64,000 nt of DNA from Gordius sp. MW1 (Eukaryota; Nematomorpha; Gordioida; Gordea; Gordiidae). Positions 21,961 to 33,746 of the stretch are shown one piece after another; positions within the stretch are counted from its first letter, which is position 1, and every line of letters starts with the position of its first letter. The notes beneath the pieces were generated by a model. The model saw nothing but the letters and a program-made list of their open reading frames with translations. It ran no database searches and was not told the origin of the DNA. The translations under genes and the position numbers were made by a program. Where the stretch lies: assembly GCA_964036665.1 (NCBI GenBank), contig OZ038529.1, forward strand, positions 3,906,001 to 3,970,000, in the 5' to 3' direction.

Positions 21961-24900
21961 ACTAGCTGAGCCCGGCCAAGCGTTGCTTAGCTTAGTCCCT
22001 TATTAGCTAAATAATTAGTACAAATTAATCTGTAAGAGAGTCATCGCACTTTTTGACCTATAAAAATAAAAAATACCAAATAAATATTTAAAACGGTTGT
22101 AAATCTATTCCATCGTTTATAAATATACCTTTTCCTATTATAAAACTATATAATATATATTTACATAATATACCATTCTATTTTTTAAATCATAAACTCC
22201 GTATTATTCTTTTGTAATAATTGTTAAGCGTGACAAAGACGGTCGTAGGATTGAGTGACAGATGCTAAAATATGTATGATATATATATACGCTATAAATA
22301 AATTTAACGCAATTTTACTTGATTAAGCGACTGCGTTGACTAACCTCCTAGAGTCAAACTTGATTAACACACTGTTATAATGCTTGAGGGTAGACATTTG
22401 TGGGTTACCAACGCGGGAACACGCAACATATAGTTGGCCATGTGAAAAGCAATTGTTTCTAAATCTATACCACAAATTTCTAAAGATTGTCCTTGCGACT
22501 TGTTTATGGTTATAGCAAATGCAAGTTTAATGGGAAATTGCAATCTTTTAATCAAAAGGTAAATCTGTCGAAACCAAAGGGATCCGTGGGATAAGCTTCT
22601 TCAGTAAATGGTCCAGTAAATTGTGGCTTCAACAACATTGCACATTAAGCGTTTCACAGCGAGACATGTGCCATTGCAAGTTTTGGCTAATTGATGTTGC
22701 GCATCATGATAATCGAGACGCCAATTTTCAAATGCAAAATGTGAGGTGGTATTCCTGGAAAATCAAGTGACTTTAAAAATTCGATTAGATAATTAACAGC
22801 GTCATCAGCAACAACAACATTGTCATCCAACTTGTAATTAATTAAATCGCCTTGAATGTTTGACAGAATGAGATTGTTAGCTCGTGCACGTCTTTATTCT
22901 TGGGGGCGAGAATAGTCCTTTGTCGAAGCCAAAGTCGATCATGCTAATCAGCGTTAATATTTGGAAACACCTTTTCAATCAAAGCACGTTTTGACGAAAC
23001 AAAATTGCAGAAGTTGATAGGAAAAAAAATCCGTCCTGAACATACATCAACGGGCATCGTTCCGCAATTGATGGGAGAATATCTCACCTTCAGGATCTTG
23101 TAATATTACCCTTATATTATTAGTTAGATGTAACTTTTTGACATAAGGCCACAAAATAGATATTTTAGGCAAGCATTGATTTCGTCCGCAGGGGTGGATC
23201 GAGGGAGCACTGGTAAAGTTTGTCTGAAATCTCCTGTAAGCAATACTTGTGTTACCAAAAGGTTTGCAGTTTCCTCGTAAATCTTGGAAAGACCGATTAT
23301 GAGCTTCGAGCGATTTTTTATGAGCCATTGTGCATTCATCCCACACGATAAGTTTGCACTTCTGTAATTCCAGATGTTCTGGAAATGTTGCACATTGGAG
23401 TTTCACTGTAATGAACGTTCAAAGGCAATTTTAATGCGGAATGCGCAGTTTTTCCACCGGGTTACAATGAAGCAGCTATTCCGGAAGACGCTAGAGCCAC
23501 GGCTACATTATTTTGAGAACGAATAGTTGCCAGGAGCATTGTCAGTAGGAAAGTTTTACCTGTACCTAGGAGCATCTAAGAAGAAGACTTCCTCATAATT
23601 TTTATTAAGAGCAAGCAAAATCTTATACTAAACGGCATTTTGTTGCGTCGTTAGCTTTAAAACATTAAATCGCACATAAGATATAAGATCACTTTGGTTG
23701 TAAATTTGTTCACGATGTGGGTCTACATCAAATGTATCAAGCAGATCTAGTGGTACAGGCATACCCAATTGATTCAAAGCCTTGTTTCCTATTTGTAAGC
23801 ATAAATCTTCAAGAATGATTAAAGAGTCATTATAGTGTTGTAGCATTTGATCCAGGAATATTACAATGTGCGACTATTCCGATAAATGATACCCTCTGCC
23901 ACATAAGCTTTATATTTATTCCATAACTGGGTAGCAGTGACTGCATTAAACATCATAACGTTGAAGTGCTATCCGTCAGCACCATCCCAAAATATAACTG
24001 GATATTGAAGGGCATAGCATCGTTGAGTGTCCGCAACGTGTGTCAAAGTAGCGTGTCTCCTATGCAGTACAATATCTCTTGATTGAAATTGATCCCCAAC
24101 AATAACAATTGCGACTTCGTTAATAGTAGGAGCCTTAAATCTTCTCACATGTTGTCCCGCGGGAGTTTTGTCAGCATGAACAACAATCCTGTGTGTATCT
24201 AATGGCATCATGTCGAGTGAGGTTTTGAACAAACGCACTAAATTGTTTTTAGCGTGAAGAAGCGCCTGAAGTTGTAAAACGATAGACCTTTTTACACCAG
24301 TAGAAATTTTAAGGCGTGCATTATTCAATCTCATTATCTCCGATAAAGTACATTTGTAAGAACTTATGTTGCCTATCTGGTATTGGAAGGAGGGACCCCG
24401 CTTTGTGGTAAATTTGGTCTTTTAAAGGTTGGCATGAATTGAGTTGTAATAATATCGGCGCCAAACGACGTCATTTGGAAGCAGGAGTTGTATTTCCTCA
24501 TGTTAGATAAGAAATGTTTAGAATCCGCAGTATAACCAGCAAGCAGAGTTTTTATGGCTCTGGGGGTTCTCCAAGTTTTGATAGTTTAACTTTCTCGGAC
24601 GCGCAACACATGCCGTTCGTTTCTCCAGCAAATTTTAGAGCATTGCAGTAAGGACATACAACGTTCATGCGCCAATTAGAACATGGCAACACAAATTTTC
24701 AATATGAGAAGAGTTGCATGAAAATGCAACGCGCCTGAATGAGCGTAATTGTTGATTAGGTGTAGGTGGCTCAAGCAAACTCGTTGAATGCTGTCGATTG
24801 GCTTGTTCAGTTGGAAGCCTCTATTATTAAAGCAGAAGACTGCGAGTGCGAAAGCGGTTGGCACTCATCAAGTCTCAGAGTAATTACTTGATGCTCTCTA

Positions 24901-25290
24901 TTTGCGGTTCGTGTACGACGCCCTATCGTTAATCTCTTGCGACGTCTTTAGGTATAAAAGTAGAATTTCTACATAAATTAAATTATCAATGTCTTTAGGA
25001 GGTATTTTGTAGATGAACTAAATCAATTTTATATATGAAAGATTATTTACATTGTTGCATTTTACAGATGACGTCTTACATTGTTGTATTTTAGAGTATC
25101 CTGTATGACGTCTTTACTAAGTGTCAAAACGTATAAAATAAAAAACTTGACCTTAGGTCGATAAAAATTATATATAAACCATCTAGGATGCTCCTGCAAT
25201 GATCTGGCCAAATTTGGTGGCAATAGGTCGAGAACTTTAGGAGTTATTAGAGGACAAAGAAAACGGAGTTTACATATATAGTTCATAAAA
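21961..25290 (-). mobile_element. Helitron with decayed Rep/Pif1-helicase gene
   Basis: The minus-strand 3' end reads AACGCTTGGCCGGGCTCAGC then CTAG and T, the CTRR terminus with an upstream GC hairpin typical of Helitrons, and no target duplication. The interior encodes helicase and Helitron N-terminal segments on the minus strand. The right (5') edge near 25283-25290 is inferred from where homology to the tandem units resumes. Confidence 0.8.
22364..24864 (-). pseudogene. Helitron protein (Helitron N-terminal domain and Pif1-like helicase), broken
   Basis: Reading the minus strand from 24334 downward: KTPAGQHVRRFKAPTINEVA, IVIVGDQFQSRDIVLHRRHA (Helitron-type N-terminal region), then a Walker A LLGTGKTFLLTM near 23553, a Walker B-like VWDECTMAHK (23300-23350), and [19 protein letters not shown] (Pif1 motif VI, near 22500). 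Pieces are in different frames with stops between them, so it is inactive. The intact protein would nick and unwind the element for rolling-circle transposition. Confidence 0.8.
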
Positions 25291-26158
25291 CTATTGTTAA
25301 GCCTAGTTTACATCAAAAAAAATCTAAAATCAAAATTATTTTTTTTACAAAATATTACTGTCTCAGTTCTAAAAATTTTAAAAAACATCGTTTTGAACCG
25401 GGCAGATCGGGCAGCTCTAATAAATTCGGGCTTGGCCTAGCGGACACTTAGAAAGGTTCGGGCAGGCTCGGGCGGTATAAGTTATAAAATCGGATTTGGT
25501 TTGGGGATTTAACAAATTTGACCTAAGATGTCCATAAGACCTTAGCTAATTTACATTCGAAATTGTCACTATTTTAAAATACATTGTTAAAGCCGATTTC
25601 TGACCCAGCGTCATCACATCCCTTTTTGCATACAGATCTAAGGTTTTAGTCGGTATTCGAAAGAATTAGATCCTCAAACTTATTTATAAAATTACCTATA
25701 TAAAAATTTAAACAAAATATTTAATAAAATTTTTTGCTATTTCTATGATTATATATCAGCTAATTAGCTGAGTATATGATTTCTATTAGATTTCATATAA
25801 AATTTTTACTCGCCCAAAATATAACAATATCTGCTCAATCAAAAAACATGTCAGACTCATTCCCTGGTCATAGTAATTAAGATCTAAGTAAGTTCTTTAA
25901 AAAAATTGCCTACATGTAATAATAATATAAGGTAATTTAAAAATTAAAAAAATTAATATAAATTTTTATTAACCATGTTTCAACCGTTTTTACATATCTT
26001 TTATGTAAACTGAAAAGTTTTATTTAAATATTTTAGTTCATAAAAACAAGATAAGAACTTGTTCAATCAAGCGATTTTAAGCTTTAAATATATAAAATAT
26101 CCTTTAACTTTAGATTTAAAGAATATTAAGCAAAATATCATGCGTCTCCAAGTTACTA

Positions 26159-29100
26159 TTATAATGGTTTATTAAAATTTGAATATACGCGATTCTAATT
26201 TAGGAAACAATTGTTTTCGAAAATTACATAGACGTTACATAACACAGTTGTTACATCTCACCCCGCTTAACCAGCTTTAAATTTCTTCAATTAATCTCCG
26301 CGGTGGCTTGGTCTATTTTCCCTTTTTAAGTTTCTATCATCTTAATCTTCCGGTATGTCAATATCTACCGGTAATAGTTCTACCCGTATTGACTTTACAG
26401 GTTCTTGTCTTGGTATCTCTTGATCATAAACTACCTCCTCCTCTTCCAATGATGCAGCATACCTGGTAAAACCAAATTTTGATCTTACACTACCTCCTCT
26501 TCTCTTTTTCTCAATTGGTCCGCATGTTTGCGCACGACTGTATTATTACTTTCAACGCTATAGGACAATAACCCATTTCTAGCGAGTACTTTTCCTTCCC
26601 ACCATCCTAGTGTCAATTTCTTTTTTACCCAGACTAATTCATATTTCAAAGTTTCGCTGACGTGTCGTCATATCGTGGTGAAAGGCTTGTTTACTCATTT
26701 TGTGTTCCATAATGATTTGGGCACTTGGTCAGGACCAATCGAGCATTGTCCGATTCCTCCGTCCGAAAAGCATTTTGGATGGCAACCTACCTGTTGGTTC
26801 AAACTCTGTATGTTGATAAAATCTTATTCATACACTCCTCCGGATCGTTGATGTCTTCTCTGATGGCGAAATAGCGGCTTTTTAAAGTTCTAATACATCT
26901 CTCTGCACAACCAGAGTCTTAGGGTGATAGGGAGGTCAGAATATGTACTATATTATAATTCTCACAGAATTGCCTAAACTCAACGGAAGTAAAGTGAGGT
27001 CCATTATCGCTGACTATTTGACGTGGAACACCTTATCGAGCAAATCTTTATCAATATTTTAGAATATGTATTTCTAAGGAGTTTCACTTCAATCCACTTT
27101 GATTAAGAGTCAATACCGACAAACCAGTAGTAAGAGTCCATCGGTTCTGCTAGATCTATATGTAGTCGTTCCCAAAGCGTGTTCGCTACGTTCCACGAAT
27201 ATAATGGTACTTCAGGAATATTTATGCGGATCCTTTGACAATTACCATAATTCGCAATACATTTATTAATGTCTAGGCCCAAACCTGGCCAGTAAACATA
27301 ATATCTACTAATAGATTTCATTGCGGTAACCCCAGGATGTCCTCTATGCAAAATATTTAATACAGATTTACGTACTGTCTTTAGTATGACTATTCGACCG
27401 TTCCATTGTATGATACCCTTATCCGAACATAATTCACTCTTCCTATTGAATACGGTAATACATCTTCGCTGACGGCATTTTTGTTTACATTCCAACTTTG
27501 ATCTATATATATCAAGACTTTCTTGAGGGTGGTATCACTAAGAGTTTCCTTCGCGAGTGTTTTTTCCGACACCTGTAATTCATCTAGCGTAATTGACTTT
27601 AGGCAGGCAAAAAAATTTTCGTCCTCCGACACCCCTCGTTATTTCGATAAAGGTAGTCGCGACAAGGCATCTGCAACGCAATTTTCTTTCCCTGGTCTAT
27701 ATTTTAAACTAACAACTTCCGCACCCACCTTATTAATCGATTGTTGCCAATAATGGACATATCCTGATATCATAGCCGCTCCAGAGGTTTGTTGCCTGTA
27801 CGCATGCTAAACTTCCTTCCAAATATATAGGCATGGAATTTTTCACAGCCAAACAAAAACAACAATGCCCTCGCTTCTTTGTCAATCGAGGCATAGTTTT
27901 TTTCTTGTTTTGAAAGAGTCCTTGACGCGTAAGCAATCGGTTTTTTCAACCTGTTGGTAAGTTGGTGCATTAAAACGGCTCCGAATCCATCATTTGAAGC
28001 GTCACAATCAAAGATTATAGGTAAATTGAATAGGGAATAACAGTGTCTTAATGAGTTAAGATTGTCTTAACTTTTTAATATACAGCGTCTTCTAGTGGTG
28101 TCCAAGTCCACTTTTGAACTCGTCAATCGATGTAGCGGAGCGCATATACTATGAAGATGGGGAGTAAACTTCTCATAGTAATTTATCAGGCCCAAAAGGC
28201 CTTTAATTGCTGTACGTTTTGCGGAATCGGTGCCTCTTGTATTGCTCGAATTTTCTCTAGCATTGGGTGTATGCCAAATCTGTTTATACGAAATCCCAAA
28301 AAGGTCACGACTTCTAAGAATTCAACTTTCGCCAATCTTGCTTTTAATCCTGCATTATTCAGTTTCGATAGTACGACTGTGAAATTGCGGAAATGCTCGT
28401 CATTATTCTCACCCGTAACTATCACATCATCTAGGTACACTCCCGTCTTTTTGCAACCCTTAAGTAAGTCGTCCATATATCACTGGAATAGTATTGGTGC
28501 TGAGGCGAGTCCAAACGGCAACCGTTTGTAGCGATAATAGCCCACATGTGTATTGATGATCAGTAAATTTTGGGATTGCTCATCCACCCTTATTTGTAGG
28601 TATGCATATCGTTTAGGTCGATCGTCGTAAGCTTATTTCCTCCGAATAATTTTGCCACAATATCATCAAATGTGGGTAAAATGTGGTGGTCTTTAAGAAG
28701 AAAAGGCTTCAATGTGACCCTAAATCCCCACAAATCTGAATATCATCATTATTTTTTTTAACGTATACCATTGGTGTCGCCCATTCAACCCGACATTTAG
28801 ACGGTTTAACTTTTTAGAATTATATCCGGCGCTAAGAGTCTATCTAATTCCTTTTCTATGGGGCCCCGTTATGAAATGGGCACCCGACGGGCAGGCAGAA
28901 CCTTCCCAATAGCTGAAAATTTAACGTTTATACGAACTGGACAAGCATTTATGTCTCCCGGTCGATCATCAAAAATTCCGGCAAATTTCTTTATTAAATT
29001 ATCTATTTTGGTACTCGAGTTTTGATTTAAAATAATTACTGATTGTTAAACCTTAGAAATTTTGACACATTTCGGAATGTATAGTCCAAAATTTATTATG

Positions 29101-30250
29101 GGTAAGCCAAATAAGGGTGCATCCGATGTTTTCACATGACAGGTAGTAATTTGCTCTTATGGATTAGCCCCACTTTAATGATTGTTTCGCCGATTACATC
29201 TAATTTTTGATGGCCATACCCCGTAAAATTATGCGTTGGCCTTAATTTAAACTTTCCTATGTGGATCCAAATTTCCTCATTTATTACCGACACTTGAGCG
29301 CCGGTGTCATATTCAAAACGGAATAGAACATAATTAAAGTGGCTTCAATTGTTGCTCGTTTCCAATCACTTTTTTTATGATTGATAGAATTAATTTCATC
29401 AACCTCTTCCTCACAATCATCAAAAACTTGGTTAACCCTCTTATTCTATGCCCGCGAAAAATGCCCCATCTTATTGCAATTATAACATTTTGCCGTAGCT
29501 GCAGCGCAATACGAGTGTGTGATCGGCTACAACGAAAAAATTTAGAGGAAGTACGGTTGGAATTGGTCTGGCTCTTACTAACACCTGCACCATTACGATT
29601 ATCCTTTATTCGATTTATATTCAAGGAATTAATCTCGCTTTCTGCCGTCTCCCATGCTAAAGCCCTATCCAAATAAGCTTCTACCTGTTTCGTCAAGCAT
29701 CCTAGGATATCTACCACGAATTTCGACCTCCAATATTGGGAATCAAATTCCTGCTACGAATTGGTCCTCGAAGACGCTCTTCAACATCATTAATAAACTG
29801 GACCACTTGTGCTGTTTCTTTCAATCGTATAGTAAATCCTATAACCGACTCACCTTCTGACCTCATCCTTATAAAGCGAATAAACTCTAATCTTGAAGCG
29901 ATGGTACTAGATCTAAGTTTAAAATAATCTTACACGTTCCAATGATCTTCCCCCAATCCACGTTCTCAATTTTACGGGAAATAAGTAGTTTTTTACTTGA
30001 AGCACATTCTCAATTTAAAAATATGCAAGGAATGATATTTTATATATCAGTGTCAATTTATCTCCCGTTGCGCATATTCCTTTGGCTCTTAGAATATATT
30101 TTACATTCTCTAAATATTCTTCTATCGGAATATCTTGGGAATATGGTTGCAGTATAATTTTTGAAATATCCACTTCGTTTTCCATAGAATTTTCTGTCTT
30201 TATTGTAGATTCCATCTTCGTCACCAGATATAATGGTCACAATTGTTACA
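26159..30250 (-). mobile_element. Ty3/gypsy retrotransposon, copy A (4.1 kb)
   Basis: Flanked by the 4-bp duplication ACTA (26155-26158, 30251-30254). The minus-strand 3' LTR is 26159-26254 (starts TGTAACAACTGTG) and is preceded by a purine tract AAGCGGGGTGAGA. The 5' LTR (about 30228-30250) keeps only its first and last dozen bases. Next to it is TGGTGACGA, a likely primer-binding site. Order on the minus strand is gag with zinc knuckle, protease, RT, RNase H, integrase, which is the Ty3/gypsy order. Coding frames are interrupted. Confidence 0.85.
26340..30215 (-). pseudogene. Gag-Pol of gypsy copy A, multiply broken
   Basis: Gag starts at ATG 30215 and stops early through frameshift. The knuckle region (about 29500) is degenerate. 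The protease motif DTGA is intact at 29297-29308. RT has YLDD at 28426-28437 and the following FLGFRINRFGIHP. RNase H has DCDASNDGFGAVL and YASRTLSKQEKNYASIDKEA (27770-28020). Integrase has GHPGVTAMKSISRYYVYWPG with a C-x-x-C zinc site (27240-27360) and the first catalytic-type segment HIDLAEPMDSYYW; the C-terminal part has ARNGLLSYSVESNN (26540-26600). Stops and frameshifts occur throughout. Confidence 0.85.
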
Positions 30251-30278
30251 ACTATAAATTTAAATTCTATAGTAAAAC

Positions 30279-30479
30279 TAGTACTGTAAAAACGGGTAGG
30301 TTTGTTTGGTCGACCTTTGGTTTTAGTCAACTAGACAAAATAAGACCATCGGTTTTTTGGTCTGTTTTTCTTAGTCGGCCTCTAGATTTAGTCTAGATTA
30401 AAAAACAGACTAGAACCGACCATTGGTGATAGATGAACCAATGCGCGACCAAACAAAACTTAGCCGTTTTACATCACTA
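30279..30479. mobile_element. hAT-type MITE (GTAAAAACGG family), unit 1
   Basis: TAGTACTGTAAAAACGG on the left and CCGTTTTACATCACTA on the right are inverted ends. Flanking octamers AGTAAAAC and ATGTAAAC are similar; the orthologous copy in unit 5 has GTGTAAAC and ATGTAAAC. It predates the unit duplication because units 2, 3 and 5 carry it at the same place. Confidence 0.7.
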
Positions 30480-30808
30480 ATGTAAACTGAAAAGTCGTTA
30501 TTTTATGTTTAAGTAAGTATAAATTAGTGTTAAATTATATAATTAAAAAAAGTTAAAGCAAACTTGTTATTTTTCTATAGAAAAAAGTGAAAAACAAATT
30601 ACACCACGCACATATTTTAGTTACCAAAATTAAGTAATTATGCATATTTAGACATCAGTTATAGAAAATCTAATTTTAAAACGTAAAGAACTAAGGATAT
30701 ATTTTGACTTACTTTATATTGATGAAGAGAAATCAAGGTTTAAAATACAAAAAAAAGATAGACATTGAAAAAAGTGGATTTTTGCTCTAATACGAAAATA
30801 GTATTTTG

Positions 30809-31885
30809 CTAGTGCTGTAAACATTTTAAAAAAATCGAAGGCGTTCGCGTTCAACGTTGATCGACAAAAATCGAACGATTCACCTTCACGTTTGTTTTCA
30901 AAAAAAAACGCGTTCACGTTCGTTCAAAATTTTATGATAATTTTTTTTAATATAAATAATATCTTATATTTTTTACAATATATTAGCCATGATAAAAAAT
31001 AATAGGTTTATTTCGATAATAGAAATATAATATAATAGATCGAATATAAAGAATTTTTATTTATAAAAAAGTTTTCTTATCAATTTTTAATAATAATTGT
31101 TTTTCAAAATTTTTGTCGGATACAGGAACGCTTGGCAGTTAATACAGCATTAGCTATACTAAAAACCCGCTCCACAGGGGCAGATGAGGAGACTTGAGTA
31201 TTATACTAAATAAACAAATCTTTTAAGGAAATTTTTAAAAACATTTAATGTTTTGTCCTTTGCTTCAAAAAATTGCGATAAGATATCATCCTCCAATCCG
31301 CCCTTTACTTCCTCGTCAAAAAATGATATTTCGGAATGGAAGTTCTTTCATTATCAATTCTAGGGGTTTCAAACCCTTTTGTCAATAAAACTAAAAGTTT
31401 ATTCTTTTTTACATTTAGTAATTATTGAATTCGGTCCTTTATATGAAATGAGTGATTCACATATTTTTGCCATGGCAATGTCAATTCATCTGCTGATTTT
31501 GAATTTTCAGAATCTTAAGATGACGACGTTATAATAATATGATTGTCTATATTAACCTAAAAATTAAAATATAATTAGTAATATCAAATTAATAAATTTT
31601 AATCCCATCTTCTTTTGCACGTTATGGTATGTTAAAAGTATTTCAGAATAGGTAATAGGAAAAACAGCTGATTAAAAAATATAAGACTTTTTTGTTACAA
31701 AATTCGGATTAACATTATTTTTCAAATAAATAAAAATAAAAAAGGGTTTGTAAAATTGAACGAACGTTAAATTTGAACGCGTTCATCAAAAAAAGGAACG
31801 CGTTCACGCTCAAAGTTCACCCAAAAAAAAGGAACGCCGTTGATCAATTTTTCAAAAAATTTGAACGCGTTCATTCACAACACTA
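30809..31885 (-). mobile_element. hAT element specific to unit 1
   Basis: Ends TAGTGCTGTAAA and TTCACAACACTA, with GTATTTTG and GTATTTTC flanking (one mismatch in 8). Unit 2 has the uninterrupted AATAGTATTTTCTAATATTC (42905-42924). The minus strand near 31130-31190 encodes SSAPVERVFSIANAVL, the hAT dimerisation motif, with frames broken elsewhere. Subterminal GAACGCGTTC-type repeats are present at both ends. Confidence 0.8.
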
Positions 31886-32246
31886 GTATTTTCTAAAATT
31901 CTCCTAATAGCTATAAATTTAAAATATGTTTTTAAAATTTTTATCTATGCTAAATTTAATTAAATGTTATTAAAGAATTTTATTTGCCTCCAAGTTTAAC
32001 ATGTAGTGAAATTTAATTCGCATCCAAATCTCCAACGGTTATGTAAATTTGAAGGAGCACTATATTAAAACTAGTTTAAATACTATTAATATCAACGTTA
32101 CAATTTTTGTATTATAACTGTCTAAAAATAAAAATGATTTTAATATATGCCTATTTGTAATAATTAATAATAATAATAACTAATTTTAGATCACTACCCG
32201 AGAACTACTACGATAAGTATTTAAATTTTTTTTTGATTTTTAAAAA

Positions 32247-32958
32247 TGTAATGGCTGGCGAAAAGGCGGTTTTTACCAAGACGAATTCAAATTACTTTAT
32301 TAACGCGAATACGAATAACTATTTACAACAATAAAGGAGATTTTACAATTAAAATGATTTGCCACGGGAAAATTATCATATTCGGAAACAATAAATGGGG
32401 GGAAACGTAGGGATTGGATATAATTACAATGGTTTAGGACAAGTACAAATATTCGGGGATAATTTACAAGGATTGAAATATTGATGTGAGATTTCGCTTT
32501 TTAAGCTTCCCTGGGAGGTAGTACCAGATGTGGCTGAGTTAAAATAAAAACAAAAAGTAATTAAAAAAAGAGAGCGTCAAATAAGCTTAGCCGGTTCCGC
32601 GTCTAGGTTAAACCGCGGTAAAAGTGCCTTCCTTTGACCAATTCCTTTTTTAAATTATAAGGATTGCAGAACCGTTCTTTAACCCTTTTACATTAATATT
32701 AATAAAATAAATCTAAGTAAGATCAAAGTATACTCCTATTATCCTTGATTGACTTCCGAAAAGAGGTTTTAAGCTGCGAGAACTATCATTTTGACAAAAG
32801 ACAACGTTTTATTGTTGCGATTAGTTTGTTGTATCGCAACGTGAATGCTTAATTTTTGAAAATTGCTCTATGCGATCATGATTTCAAAGTAATAGTTTTC
32901 TGATTCCATTAAAACGTGGTATACTAAAACGTGGTACGTGGTAAACACGTATACCACA
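32247..32958. mobile_element. Solo LTR candidate in unit 1
   Basis: A 712-bp insertion beginning TGTAATGG and ending ACCACA, flanked by AAAAA on both sides. Unit 2 shows the empty site TTTTTAAAAACTAGCATC (43243-43260). TG...CA ends with a 5-bp duplication fit a solo LTR; no internal coding region and no second copy in the window to confirm it. Confidence 0.5.
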
Positions 32959-33381
32959 AAAAACTAGCATCAAAATTCTAAAAAGTTTAAATAATATTGG
33001 CGACTTTATTTCTTTCACAAGATTTGGATATAAAATACTATACCGTATGTATGAAAACCCCAAGGAGACCGACCCAACCAAAAGGATGGTGGGATTCCTT
33101 CAAAACTAAGGTTTTGGGCTAAAGTTAAAATATAGCCCAAAAATTTAGGCTCAGGTTTTAAAATAACCGTAGGTGTTTGAAAAAACCTAAGCCAAACCTA
33201 AAAAGGTTTAGGTTTAGGCTTTTTAACCCGACGTTTAAAAAAAGCCTTAACTCTAAACCGGGGCAAGGTTTTGGAATACCCCGGGTTTTCCCACCACTAG
33301 TATTTAAGTTAACATTAATATTTTGTTTAAAATCCAATCTAAAAAATTAATAAAATAATTGTACTTTAATAGAATTAAAAT

Positions 33382-33531
33382 CGGTGCGTAGCCAGGGGTG
33401 GCAGGGAAGGGCGACTGTCCCCTCTAAATTCAAAAAAATCGTAAAAATTTAATATAACTATAGTTAAAATTTCAAGCCCCTCCCTAAATTATAGTTGTCC
33501 CCCTTAAATTCTAATGCTGGCTACGCCCATG
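33382..33531. mobile_element. MITE of the CATGGGCGTAGCC family, unit 1/2 junction
   Basis: Begins GGTGCGTAGCCAGGGGTGGC and ends GCTGGCTACGCCCATG. Orthologous copies are at 43672-43812, 48180-48251 (cut by a retroelement) and 53944-54019 (cut). Confidence 0.75.
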
Positions 33532-33665
33532 CTCCTATTTGTCTAAAATGAAGCTGCCCCCTCCACCCTAGACAAATATAAAGTTACCCCTTTGTCTAAA
33601 CACACATATTATAATTTTTTAAATGTATATCTCAATTTATTAATGGACAAAAATTAATTTGGTAG

Positions 33666-33746
33666 ATGGTACAACTACGAATACTACTGGCTCGGCAACC
33701 TCTCCTTTACATTATTTAATAAACACAACAAATACCAATTTATCAG
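33666..33746 (+). CDS. 81-nt symmetric exon, copy 1 (unit 2)
   Basis: Acceptor TTGGTAG, donor CAG|GTAAAT, phase 1-1, exactly 27 codons. With the G left by a preceding copy it would start with Asp: GTTTNTTGSATSPLHY then LINTTNTNLS. Three N-glycosylation sequons (NTT, NTT, NLS) per repeat suggest an extracellular, heavily glycosylated repeat. No homologous family recognised. Four such exons, one at the head of each tandem unit, would splice into a 27-residue tandem repeat. The frame happens to remain open past the donor to 33946. Confidence 0.5.

Larger units (their letters stand above)
25283..33665. repeat. Tandem unit 1 (left-truncated)
   Basis: Homologous in order to units 2, 3 and 5: the GC-rich GGGCAGATCGGGCAGCTCTA block (near 25405), AT-rich spacer, gypsy element, GTAAAAACGG MITE, AT-rich spacer, GGTTTAGGTTTAGGC segment (33200) and a CATGGGCGTAGCC-type MITE (33382-33531). 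It begins at the Helitron edge and so lacks the 81-nt exon. Unit-specific insertions are a hAT element (30809-31885) and a solo LTR candidate (32247-32958). Confidence 0.75.

Noticed and set aside
28151-28531. 126-codon plus-strand frame, and similar ones at 37000 and 57453
   Set aside because: Antisense shadows of the gypsy RT frame on the minus strand.
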